DNA of 13,328 nt, taken from positions 1-13,328 of the forward strand of contig DAOUUM010000036.1 of assembly GCA_030668165.1 (NCBI GenBank), in the 5' to 3' direction. Shown one piece after another: positions 1-6,886 of this stretch. The notes beneath the pieces were generated by a model, which saw only the letters and a list, made by a program, of their open reading frames with translations, had not been told where the DNA came from and did no database searches. The DNA comes from Candidatus Heimdallarchaeota archaeon. Its GTDB lineage: Archaea; Asgardarchaeota; Heimdallarchaeia; Heimdallarchaeales; Kariarchaeaceae. Numbering within the stretch: the first letter of the stretch is position 1; every line of letters begins with the position of its first letter. The position numbers and the translations under genes are program-made.

Positions 1-132
1 CTGAATAATTATTCCTGTTTCAGGATTTATACTAACCTGTCCAGCTGTAAATAGCAAATTTCCTGTTACGATCCCCTGAGAATATGGGCCTACCGCTCCG
101 GGTGCATCTGATGTTTTAATAACTGTCTTCAT
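1..132 (-). CDS. ridA: RidA/YjgF/YER057c/UK114 family protein (N-terminal part; runs off the window)
   Basis: The first 44 codons of a minus-strand gene begin at ATG 132-130 and read out of the left edge of the window. The protein starts MKTVIKTSDAPGAVGPYSQG and continues with FTAGQVSINPETG. The D/A-P-x-A-x-GPYSQG motif followed by the F-T-(A/S)-GQ-(I/V)-x-(I/L)-(D/N)-P-ETG strand is the classic RidA start. Family members are trimeric cytosolic enzymes that hydrolyse reactive enamine/imine intermediates, such as 2-aminoacrylate from PLP enzymes, and so release ammonia. The catalytic Arg near residue 105 lies outside the window, so deaminase activity cannot be confirmed here. A T-rich box about 25 bases upstream puts transcription start close to the ATG, so the mRNA may be leaderless. 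The gene diverges from the plsY-like gene. The family assignment is secure; the exact subfamily is not. Confidence 0.9.
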   Translation of the reverse strand, partial: MKTVIKTSDAPGAVGPYSQGIVTGNLLFTAGQVSINPETGIIIQ

Positions 133-152
133 TGCATTGTTAGTCGTCAATG

Positions 153-163
153 GATTAAAAAAC
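153..163 (-). promoter_or_regulatory. Putative TATA box for ridA
   Basis: On the minus strand this reads TTTTTTAATCC, centred about 25 bases before the ridA ATG. That is the usual archaeal TATA-to-start-site distance, so the transcript would start at or next to the ATG. This is inferred from spacing and composition only. Confidence 0.35.
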
Positions 164-257
164 TATGTCCTCAGAATTTAGATTTCGTCCTATTAAAATA
201 ATGAATATTTGATTTCAATAAATAAGTTTGCACTCTTTAGAATTTTAGGAAACATGC

Positions 258-267
258 TTTTATTATC
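258..267 (+). promoter_or_regulatory. Putative TATA box for the plsY-like gene
   Basis: TTTTATTATC is centred about 27 bases before the ATG at 290. This supports leaderless initiation at 290 over the upstream ATG at 254 or the TTG at 209. Other A/T-rich stretches exist nearby (191-200), so the assignment is tentative. Confidence 0.3.
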
Positions 268-289
268 ACATAATAAATATGAGTTAGCT

Positions 290-952
290 ATGAGTTTAAT
301 CAACGTAACAGTAAATATACTGGTAATCCTTGGGTCATATTTATTGGGCTCCATTAGTTTAATTTACCTTGTGGGGAAACTAAAATATCGAGTGGACATT
401 AGAACACAGGGTTCAGGTAATGTTGGAGGCGCAAATGCCATGAGATTATTTGGTAAGAAATTGGGAATAGTGGGTGGATTATTTGATGTATTGAAGGGAA
501 CAGCCGCAATATATATCGCGGGGATGATTGCTCCCAACTATCTAGATCCAACCGGATTTTTCTCATCTGCAGATAATATTATCGCAGCAGCAGGTCTATT
601 CGTAGTCTTGGGTCACTGTTTCTCAGCGTTTCTCAAATTCTCAGGTGGAAAAGGAGGAGCTACAACTGCTGGAATTGCATTTGCATTGGATCCTTTTAGT
701 TTTCTAATAATTGTTGGATTCTGGTTACTAATAGTTGGCACCACCAGATTTACCTCTCTTGGTAATTTACTGTCAATTGTGCTACTTCCATTTCTATTTG
801 AATTTACAGAGATAGGATCCGCATATGTTATTGTGGGCTATTTACTAATTGCTCTGATATTCTACACTCATAGGGCAAATATGGGTCGATTATTGCAAAA
901 AAATGAACGTAAACTTGGACAAAAAGAAATTGTTGAGCAGGTTAATCCTTGA
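290..952 (+). CDS. plsY: Acyl-phosphate:glycerol-3-phosphate acyltransferase, PlsY-like
   Basis: This is a polytopic membrane protein of about 220 residues, the usual PlsY size. In bacteria PlsY transfers an acyl chain from acyl-phosphate to sn-glycerol-3-phosphate, giving lysophosphatidate. All family signature blocks are visible in order: GSYLLGSI in the first TM segment; TQGSGNVGGANAMRLFGKK with a following D-x-x-KG; GHCFSAFLKFSGGKGGATT, which is the glycine-rich phosphate-binding loop; and C-terminal HRANMGRLLQKNERKLG. The frame stays open upstream to a TTG at 209 and has an ATG at 254. ATG 290 is preferred because it gives the normal short lead into the first motif and has a TATA-like box 27 bases upstream. 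The 3' end overlaps the convergent tubulin-like gene by 11 bases. PlsX is not in the window, so the acyl donor is unknown. In an archaeon this enzyme is unexpected, and a different acceptor or product is possible. Confidence 0.88.
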   Translation: MSLINVTVNILVILGSYLLGSISLIYLVGKLKYRVDIRTQGSGNVGGANAMRLFGKKLGIVGGLFDVLKGTAAIYIAGMIAPNYLDPTGFFSSADNIIAAAGLFVVLGHCFSAFLKFSGGKGGATTAGIAFALDPFSFLIIVGFWLLIVGTTRFTSLGNLLSIVLLPFLFEFTEIGSAYVIVGYLLIALIFYTHRANMGRLLQKNERKLGQKEIVEQVNP

Positions 953-2114
953 ACAAAGCCAGTAACTCCGCCTCTTTTTCCTCAATTGTATTCATATCAA
1001 ACTCGTAGGTTTCTTTCATTAGATTATCTTCTGCAATAATTATATCCTTTTTGACATCACGGGCTATTTTCATTATTTGTAGAATTCGAGGAGGGAGCGG
1101 TAGACCTGCAATTATTGCATAGACCTTGGGTATTTGTCGCTCATCGCCATCGTCCTCGATAAATTTGATAAATGGACGTGAGACAGTGAAATCTTTGATA
1201 AGTTTTCTAGCTTCAAAATCCGTCTGAAAACTCAATTTTTCCAAATCAGGATCGATATCTGTCACAAGAATGAATGAAGACTTGGATTCAAATATCTTTT
1301 CCTTGCTCAGCGAAGTATTTGCCACTACACTATCTGCAATGACATCACTCAATCTAGCAGTTACTGCTCCAGTTTCTGATTCTAAATCCTCAACTACAAA
1401 TGCTGAGATACCTGGTGTGTGAAATACGTGATAGAGATCTACCACATTTGCATCAAATTCTGGTGTTACAGTATCTACAAAACTCCCGTGTAACAGATCT
1501 GCTATTGCCAATGGGATGGTATCAATCCTCTTCTTTGCCACTTCAGAAAATGCTTGATCCATCTCTGTAATTGATGGCTTATTGTCAAGAAGTAGAACTG
1601 GATTTTTTCTAGCATTTGGTTTGTATAGCAACTCGTATAGAAACATTGCAGCATTGTACTGCACCCTTGAATTCTCAAAAACCTCTGGAAGAATTGTTAA
1701 TACATGAGGTATCATCTTATATTCTTTATACAATAGATCTAGTACCGTTAAGGTTCCTGATACACCAGTGGCTCCCAATCCCGTGGTAATCAAGAATAGT
1801 TCCTCTTGTGTACCTGGTATTACATTTTTCAATTTGTTTGAAATTCTTTCACTGGCACCTCTCGTTGCTTCCATTGCTTTATCTAGATTTTTAGCAAATC
1901 CATCAACATTAGGATCAATACTTATTACATCACTGAATATCTTTTTTTGATCTTTCCTAATTTCACCCGAGGTAATCAATAAAGATCTGATACTTGTTCC
2001 TCTTCCCTTCAGTTCTCTGATTATACCCGTGCCAATTTTCTCTCCAGTATCTCCACATGATATAATTGAGACCTTCAAGTTGTTTTTGTCAAATATTTTA
2101 ATTCTACGCCACAT
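942..2114 (-). CDS. Divergent FtsZ/tubulin-superfamily protein (second tubulin-like gene of the cluster)
   Basis: The product is a 390-residue soluble protein with a tubulin/FtsZ-like order of nucleotide-binding loops. Near the N-terminus VSIISCGDTGEKIG (about 15-28) resembles the T1 loop. TTGLGATGVSGT (about 110-121) lies where tubulins and FtsZ have the GGGTG(T/S)G signature loop, and it keeps a G-x-TG-x-SG core. It is followed by a helix and PEVFENSRVQYNAAMFLYEL, which resembles the FtsZ stretch after T5 (R-x-x-x-A-x-x-x-L). LLLDNKPS (about 174-181) fits the guanine-contact T6 region, and FDANVVDLYHVF (about 220-231) fits the T7 loop and helix, with Asp residues available. It is the last gene of the cluster. 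Its ATG follows the membrane-protein stop by two bases, and GGGGGT within that gene's end could act as ribosome binding site. It does not look like canonical FtsZ or CetZ. GTP binding is likely; polymerisation is inferred only. Confidence 0.72.
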   Translation of the reverse strand: MWRRIKIFDKNNLKVSIISCGDTGEKIGTGIIRELKGRGTSIRSLLITSGEIRKDQKKIFSDVISIDPNVDGFAKNLDKAMEATRGASERISNKLKNVIPGTQEELFLITTGLGATGVSGTLTVLDLLYKEYKMIPHVLTILPEVFENSRVQYNAAMFLYELLYKPNARKNPVLLLDNKPSITEMDQAFSEVAKKRIDTIPLAIADLLHGSFVDTVTPEFDANVVDLYHVFHTPGISAFVVEDLESETGAVTARLSDVIADSVVANTSLSKEKIFESKSSFILVTDIDPDLEKLSFQTDFEARKLIKDFTVSRPFIKFIEDDGDERQIPKVYAIIAGLPLPPRILQIMKIARDVKKDIIIAEDNLMKETYEFDMNTIEEKEAELLALFKD

Positions 2115-2116
2115 GT

Positions 2117-3289
2117 TTATGTACCCCCAAAGATATCCAGTATGGATGGAATGATCCTGCTACCATACAATAAGGTAATTGCTACCAAATAGATTAACTT
2201 GAAGGGAGCAACAGGTGAGACTTTCATGGTGTATATGTAACTTCTCAAGATGTATAATACTTGGGTTTCATTAGAAATTTCAGTATCCCGTTTTAAGGCT
2301 AAACTTGTCATTTCATCAAATAAGAATGGGTCTAACTCTGTTAGTGCCTTATTCTTGAATTTAAGCATAACCCTAGATATTCTAACTAATGGCATTAGAA
2401 CCGCACCAAAGGCAGCGATTGAAGATAAAAGAATACCAAGGAGAATTATCCAGGTTAAATTTGTTGGATCTTTTGGAAATGCTGCCGGTAAGGATTGAAG
2501 GATTTCTGCCCCTGCTCCATCAAGAAGATATGGCAACAATATTATGAATATTGCTGAGTTCAAAACGAAGATAGAAGCACCCAAGCCGAAAGTTGGAATA
2601 TCACCCATTGATCGGATTGATAATCCTGGAGTATCGGATAGTACCCGAACTACTTCGTAATTCTTCTTGGTCAATATACTCTCATGACCTTCTGTATATC
2701 CTTTGACCCTCTCATTGATCTTTACCAGTAATTTATCATACAATTTTGTATTCAGTGAAACAAATCTGTAACTCATTAAAGCTAAGTAGAAGATGTATGA
2801 CATTCCAATATGACCTATTATGAAGGCCAGAATGATTCCCAAACTAGATATGACTGAGAACTGATGGTTCTCAATAATTATTAAACCAAGTTTGAAATCG
2901 AGGATAAAGGGCAACAATAAGGAGATATATAGTAGTTTCCTGTTCCAGGGTCTATGATATGTTTGCTGAAACGGCTCTTTGATCTCTGTAACAAGCCAAG
3001 GAGCCTTTTTAGACTCAACTAGGTTGTTGAGTGTACTATAAATATATTTCAAATAGAGAGGACTAACAAAAGATCCTATATAGATGAAAAACAACATCAC
3101 TGCACCTACAATTGTGTTATCAACCAAGGATCCAGCATATATCATAAGCACTGCCATGGGGATTGAAAATAGAACTATCAAGGAATATAGTATCCCTATG
3201 GTTCTCCAAGATTGATGAAGAACTGCATTCATAGGCAATTTGTATAATGCAACTGGTAATTGACGAATATTTCGCAATGGATTCTCCAT
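2117..3289 (-). CDS. Polytopic membrane protein (about 7 TM) between two tubulin-like genes
   Basis: I do not recognise the family. The 390-residue protein has hydrophobic segments near 31-53, 58-80, 118-139, 145-172, 232-256, 278-302 and 362-385. Two charged loops (about 173-231 and 303-361) and a short amphipathic N-terminus make up the polar parts. The segment around 214-236 (V-L-S-D-T-P-G-L-S-I-R-S-M-G-D-I-P-T-F-G) is rich in Gly, Pro and Ser and looks conserved, but it matches no motif I know. There is no signal peptide. Its position, head to tail between two tubulin-superfamily genes on the same strand with a two-base gap to the downstream one, suggests it anchors or is moved by the filament proteins; this is inference. 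The reading frame continues upstream of ATG 3289 with coding-like sequence that is cut by a TAA at 3340-3338, so the true N-terminus is uncertain. Confidence 0.75.
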   Translation of the reverse strand: MENPLRNIRQLPVALYKLPMNAVLHQSWRTIGILYSLIVLFSIPMAVLMIYAGSLVDNTIVGAVMLFFIYIGSFVSPLYLKYIYSTLNNLVESKKAPWLVTEIKEPFQQTYHRPWNRKLLYISLLLPFILDFKLGLIIIENHQFSVISSLGIILAFIIGHIGMSYIFYLALMSYRFVSLNTKLYDKLLVKINERVKGYTEGHESILTKKNYEVVRVLSDTPGLSIRSMGDIPTFGLGASIFVLNSAIFIILLPYLLDGAGAEILQSLPAAFPKDPTNLTWIILLGILLSSIAAFGAVLMPLVRISRVMLKFKNKALTELDPFLFDEMTSLALKRDTEISNETQVLYILRSYIYTMKVSPVAPFKLIYLVAITLLYGSRIIPSILDIFGGT

Positions 3290-3436
3290 GACATGTACAT
3301 ATTTTAAGTAAACAGGATCAAGACCCTCAGGTAATTGTTACTCACGCTCCTTTAGGAAATCCTCAAATGGGAACTTGATTGTTTCCTTAACAAAATGTGG
3401 ATCATTATCTTGAAGAATAACGGCTATGATAAATCA
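3290..3436 (-). other. Coding-like 5' extension of the membrane-protein frame, interrupted by TAA
   Basis: In the membrane protein's frame, the sequence between it and the upstream tubulin-like gene is open apart from one TAA (3340-3338). Upstream of the TAA it reads AVILQDNDPHFVKETIKFPF then EDFLKERE. Downstream it reads QLPEGLDPVYLKYVHV and joins the Met of the membrane protein. The upstream part begins just inside the end of the preceding gene, with an ATA codon overlapping that gene's TAG and a GGTGA at 3438-3434 that could be a Shine-Dalgarno. It has no ATG, GTG or TTG. Possible readings are a small overlapping gene with a rare start, an N-terminal domain separated by a nonsense mutation or sequencing error (CAA to TAA), or chance. 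Confidence 0.35.
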
Positions 3437-4782
3437 CCTTCTCGTCTTTTCTTAGCAGATTGATGGGAGCTATCATTTGCTAATTCATCCCCGGTTTGAA
3501 TTTTCAAATCCAAATCTCCATCTAGACTATCAATTTTCGGATTTCCTGCTCCCTCTATTGAAGCATCAATCTCTTGATTCAGAATGGTTACTTTAACATC
3601 TTCAGCCATAGTCATTAATTTCTTCAATCGACTATTTAATTGTAATCCCGTGGTGATCCCCCTCAAATTGAGGTAATCATTTTCAGTCTCAGCCTCGTGT
3701 AATTTAGGGAAGACATCCATGTTTTGGTATAACTTGATAATTTCTCTATATTCAAGAGAAGAAATTGATTTTGATTTCGATCCAAGAAACAGGTATGATC
3801 TAGTTCCATTTGTAATAACTGCATCAAGTGAATGTGATCTATTTTGAAATGACGTGAATAACTCATTTATTGGCTTTCCTTTCTTATCAGTGAAGAGATA
3901 ACTAATAAATCCAACTCCTTTGATATTCCTAAAAATTTCCAAAAATTCATTTATATCAAATGAATATCCAATTTTTACATCAATTGCTGTAGAAATCAGA
4001 ATATCTCCAAGAGTGGCTCCAATTCTCTCATTAATTGATGAAATAGCTTCTGATATGCTTTTCTTTGCATTTTTATCAATGAAAAGATTGTTGTCAATAC
4101 AAATGGTTGATAGCTTTAATACCCTGTCAGAGGGAGCATAATTAAATCTATAGAGTGCCACAGCTGCATTAAATTTGATTCTGGTATTCTCCTCCTCAGA
4201 GGGTAGTATCAATATTGGAACGGGTCTTTTACCCATTTCCAGAAGCATCGATGCGATTTCCAGTGAGGCTCCGACACCAAATCCTCCAGCTCCTAATACC
4301 AAAAAGACAATCTCATGTTTGTATGTGAAAGCTGAGTTGTTCAGATATGAATTAATTTTATCTTTAATCATTTCTGTGGATCCATTAGCAATGGTTTGTC
4401 CTTTTAGGAATTGTTTCCCAGTTCCATCAATATCACTTTGAATTATTAATTTTTCAGTTATATTATTCAGATTATTGAGGCCCTTCTCATCAATATCTAT
4501 CCCCATGGCAGGGAATGCGACATCGTACTTTTTCAAGCGTGTCACAATTTGATCCACGATACGAGTACCAGCACCACCAATACCTATCACAGGCACCTGA
4601 GGTATTTTATCAGTCTGGATTTTTAATAATGGTGAACTTACCATTGAATCAATAATCTCGATCTCACTCAGATCATCACCTAATTCCATTTCTGAACCTA
4701 TTGCATATTCTAAGTCCAGTAATCCAATTGCATCCTCATCTTTTTGTTTTTTGAAACTATTTCTGATTGAACTAAACACCAT
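3424..4782 (-). CDS. Divergent FtsZ/tubulin-superfamily protein (first gene of the cluster)
   Basis: The product is a 452-residue soluble protein with an acidic N-terminal extension of about 60 residues before an FtsZ-like GTPase core. VPVIGIGGAGTRIVDQI (about 64-80) closely matches the FtsZ T1 loop (VIGVGGAGxNAV). GIDIDEKGLNNL fits the T2/T3 region. VFLVLGAGGFGVGASLEIAS (159-178) sits at the tubulin signature loop but reads GAGGFGVG, so the usual Thr is replaced by Phe. ILPSEEENTRIKFNAAVALY matches the FtsZ stretch after T5. SFDINEF (274-280) aligns with the T7 loop NxDxxD, with Asn to Ser and the last Asp to Glu. The C-terminal tail is long and polar, ending in a basic KKRR patch. The protein is closer to FtsZ than its downstream partner is, but both signature loops differ from canonical FtsZ, so it is likely a paralogue with altered GTP hydrolysis rather than the division FtsZ. 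Confidence 0.82.
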   Translation of the reverse strand: MVFSSIRNSFKKQKDEDAIGLLDLEYAIGSEMELGDDLSEIEIIDSMVSSPLLKIQTDKIPQVPVIGIGGAGTRIVDQIVTRLKKYDVAFPAMGIDIDEKGLNNLNNITEKLIIQSDIDGTGKQFLKGQTIANGSTEMIKDKINSYLNNSAFTYKHEIVFLVLGAGGFGVGASLEIASMLLEMGKRPVPILILPSEEENTRIKFNAAVALYRFNYAPSDRVLKLSTICIDNNLFIDKNAKKSISEAISSINERIGATLGDILISTAIDVKIGYSFDINEFLEIFRNIKGVGFISYLFTDKKGKPINELFTSFQNRSHSLDAVITNGTRSYLFLGSKSKSISSLEYREIIKLYQNMDVFPKLHEAETENDYLNLRGITTGLQLNSRLKKLMTMAEDVKVTILNQEIDASIEGAGNPKIDSLDGDLDLKIQTGDELANDSSHQSAKKRREGDLS

Positions 4783-4827
4783 CTTTCTACGATCAGAATG
4801 GAATTTTCAATGTTAAAAAGATGATTC

Positions 4828-4847
4828 CTTAAAAATATATTTTTAAG
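4828..4847 (-). promoter_or_regulatory. 20-bp perfect palindrome containing the likely TATA box of the tubulin-like cluster
   Basis: The half-site CTTAAAAATA is followed directly by its exact reverse complement TATTTTTAAG. Its centre lies about 55 bases before the ATG at 4782, so a start site 25-27 bases downstream would leave a short leader of roughly 30 bases. Most A/T-rich TATA boxes are not perfect 20-mers with flanking C and G. It could therefore be both TATA box and operator, but function is inferred. Confidence 0.4.
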
Positions 4848-5024
4848 AAATTAATAAAAATTATTTGTTCAGTTCAAGAGGGGTTTGTAACAGTTATTCT
4901 TCGTTGGATAAAATGGTGTTTCTCCTACCAAAAAAGGAGATCTCTGTGACTGAGACATGCAGGCTCAATGATTAAGTTCTACGAAAATCATGGGAAGAAC
5001 CAGAGAGTAAAAGAAATTAGCTAA

Positions 5025-5060
5025 ATGCTGAAAAGATCTCTGATGCTAGATGCTGAAAAG
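5025..5060. repeat. Short direct repeat ATGCTGAAAAG x2
   Basis: Two exact 11-base copies at 5025-5035 and 5050-5060 have starts 25 bases apart. They are separated by GATCTCTGATGCTAG, which itself contains a partial TGATGCT. They could be protein binding sites or part of an RNA. Nothing else supports a function. Confidence 0.5.
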
Positions 5061-5085
5061 GAAGGTTTCCCGTTTTGCCAGGACT

Positions 5086-5126
5086 AATTGTACATGTTTG
5101 TATAGATCTGTACAATTTCAAAAAAC
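5086..5126 (-). terminator. Inverted repeat and T-run downstream of pyruvate kinase
   Basis: AATTGTACA (5086-5094) and TGTACAATT (5109-5117) form 9-base exact arms around a 14-base loop. Read on the minus strand, a run of six T (within CCGTTTTTTG, about 5120-5127) precedes the hairpin, about 50 bases past the pyruvate kinase stop. The T-run is a plausible archaeal terminator. Because the hairpin comes after it, the hairpin may instead be an operator-like site or a 3' UTR structure. Confidence 0.35.
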
Positions 5127-5175
5127 GGTTACAATTCAATAAATTAAATCATTCAATCATCTTATTGTTGGCAAT

Positions 5176-6663
5176 TTATTTATTATTTTGGTCAATATCC
5201 AGATTGTAGGCCTGTGTAAATCTTTCTAAGGCTTCTTTTGAGTTGATAATATCATTGACATTGAAACATTGAATTAGATTGGTTGATGTGGGCAATCCTA
5301 GCAGAGATCCCGCAACTACAACAACCTGATTGCCACGTTTTAAATAGCCTTCTTGGAAGGCAAAGTTGATCCCATCGTATATCATCTGATCTGTATCATT
5401 GAAATCTTTTTCTAAATAAAGTGGAGTGACTCCCCATTGCAAGCGTACTCTTCTGGTAGTTTTCTTGACTGGAGAGATTGCTAGAATCGGTTGAGAGGGC
5501 TTGAATTTTGATATCATCATACTGGATCGACCAGATCTGGTAAAGGTAATTATTGCATCAACCTCTGTTCCAGAGGCCAATGATACTGCTGCCCTTCCAA
5601 TTGCCTCAGAGATAGATGAGATCTCGTTAAATTTCTGTCTTGAGGTTTGTTTCACATGCTCCTGGGCAGCCCTGATTATATTATTCATTATTTTAACCGT
5701 CTCAATCGGGTAATTACCTGTTGCAGTCTCAGCACTTAGCATCACCGCATCCGCGCCCTGCACTATGGCCTGGTACACATCGGATACTTCGGCCCTGGTG
5801 GGTCTAGAAGATAATACCATTGATTCTAGCATTTGTGTTGCAATAATACAGGATATACCATGTGTTCTACATGTGTTAACTAGCATTTTTTGTACTGGTG
5901 GGACCCTCCAGGGTGGCAATTCAACACCTAAATCACCCCTGGCAACCATCAATCCGCTTGATTGTCTTGCGATTTCTTCTATATTATCCAAAGCATCTAA
6001 ATGTTCAATTTTTGATATGAGGGGGATATCTTCTGAGGTATACTGTCCTATTTTATTCTGTACATCAATTATATCCTGATCCCTCCTCACAAAACTAATG
6101 GAATAGAAATCAGGTTCAAGACCGATGGTGAATTCGATGTCTTTTTTATCCTTCTCAGTGGGTGCGTACAGTTGTATTGGTATATTAGGTGTATTTACCC
6201 CTTTTCTTGAACTAAGAGGTCCTGGAGTTAACACCTCGCATACCAGATCACGATCTGTTTTCTCAATCACCTTAAATTCAAGCAAACCATCATTAAGAAA
6301 TAGGCTCTGATCCATTTTGGTTATGTCTATTAATTCAGGATAAGAAACTGAAACTTTGGACTCTTCTCCGGATTGTTCATCTTTGGAGAGAGTGAATCTA
6401 TCTCCCTTTTTCAGAATCACTGATGACGATAATTGACCGATTCTTATTTTTGGTCCTGATAAATCAAAGAGAATTGGGATCTCATCATTCAGATTGCGAA
6501 CCATTTCAAAACGTTTTTTGTGATCCTCGTGCGTCCCGTGGCTCATATTTAATCTGATAATATCCAGTCCCTCCTCTATCATCTTCTCAATTGTATCATT
6601 TTTATCTGAACTAGGCCCAATTGTGGCTACAATTGCACCTTTGGCATTAAGGATATTAGTCAC
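5176..6663 (-). CDS. pyk: Pyruvate kinase
   Basis: This is the glycolytic enzyme that converts phosphoenolpyruvate and ADP to pyruvate and ATP in the cytosol. From the GTG at 6663 it is 495 residues, slightly longer than the usual 470-480. The barrel begins AIVATIGPSS, with RLNMSHG (substrate/metal Arg-Asn-Ser) and FDLSGPKIRIG following. A B domain lies at about residues 72-170. The catalytic Lys is in LISKIEHLDAL (about 218), ARGDLGVELP follows near 241-250, and the ATQMLESM ... PTRAEVSDV ... MLSAETATG block completes the active site. The C-terminal domain (about 345-495, FTRSGRSSMMISKF onward) is intact. The frame is open to a TTG at 6735. GTG 6663 is preferred because it gives the normal short N-terminus and has CATATAATC about 25 bases upstream. 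The gene stands alone and diverges from the coiled-coil protein gene. Confidence 0.95.
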   Translation of the reverse strand: MTNILNAKGAIVATIGPSSDKNDTIEKMIEEGLDIIRLNMSHGTHEDHKKRFEMVRNLNDEIPILFDLSGPKIRIGQLSSSVILKKGDRFTLSKDEQSGEESKVSVSYPELIDITKMDQSLFLNDGLLEFKVIEKTDRDLVCEVLTPGPLSSRKGVNTPNIPIQLYAPTEKDKKDIEFTIGLEPDFYSISFVRRDQDIIDVQNKIGQYTSEDIPLISKIEHLDALDNIEEIARQSSGLMVARGDLGVELPPWRVPPVQKMLVNTCRTHGISCIIATQMLESMVLSSRPTRAEVSDVYQAIVQGADAVMLSAETATGNYPIETVKIMNNIIRAAQEHVKQTSRQKFNEISSISEAIGRAAVSLASGTEVDAIITFTRSGRSSMMISKFKPSQPILAISPVKKTTRRVRLQWGVTPLYLEKDFNDTDQMIYDGINFAFQEGYLKRGNQVVVVAGSLLGLPTSTNLIQCFNVNDIINSKEALERFTQAYNLDIDQNNK

Positions 6664-6680
6664 GAGTAAGATACGATTAA

Positions 6681-6690
6681 TGATTATATG
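6681..6690 (-). promoter_or_regulatory. Putative TATA box for pyk
   Basis: The minus strand reads CATATAATCA, centred about 24 bases before the GTG at 6663. This spacing would make the transcript leaderless and helps to choose that start over the upstream TTG at 6735. Confidence 0.35.
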
Positions 6691-6735
6691 AATTTGATTT
6701 GGTTTCAAAGGTGCAATTGTATAATTTCCAAACAA

Positions 6736-6886
6736 TATTTATCAATAAATCTTGAGATATTCTAGTTTTTTTTTTTTTTTAATAATTCTGAAATTAGACC
6801 ATACTCAATTTTTTTTGTCTAACTCAATCTTTTTCTTTCTTTCAATGGGTAATCCTAATTAATCACTGCTTGATATCAATTTCAGA
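6736..6886. other. Divergent intergenic region with a T15 tract
   Basis: The region between pyk and the coiled-coil gene contains 15 consecutive T (6766-6780) and further T-rich sequence up to 6842. CTAATTAATC (6855-6864) is centred about 27 bases before ATG 6887 and is the likely TATA box for that gene. The T15 homopolymer may be error-prone in sequencing. Confidence 0.4.

Larger units (their letters stand above)
4783..5175. other. 393-bp stretch without a recognised gene
   Basis: It lies between the start of the tubulin-like cluster and the stop of pyruvate kinase, both on the minus strand. It holds the palindromic promoter near 4828-4847, an ATGCTGAAAAG direct repeat (5025-5035 and 5050-5060), and an inverted repeat near 5086-5117. 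Around 4935-4955 there is a small CTCCT/AGGAG stem. The middle part (about 4880-5080) is less A/T-rich than the flanks. I see no ORF with convincing coding character and no tRNA. A small RNA is possible but unsupported. Confidence 0.5.

Noticed and set aside
209..289. N-terminal extension of the plsY-like protein from TTG 209 or ATG 254
   Set aside because: It adds sequence not found in the family and would place the first motif too far in. A TATA-like box fits ATG 290 better, though this is not proven.
3338..3436. Selenocysteine or pyrrolysine explanation for the in-frame stop
   Set aside because: The interrupting stop is TAA, whereas those recodings use TGA and TAG.
4968..5060. Possible C/D box RNA (ATGATTA, CTGA, TGATGCT, CTGA)
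   Set aside because: The boxes deviate from RUGAUGA and the spacings do not fit guide lengths.
6766..6780. T15 tract as a terminator
   Set aside because: It sits between two divergent genes, so no transcript ends there. It is a homopolymer in a promoter region.
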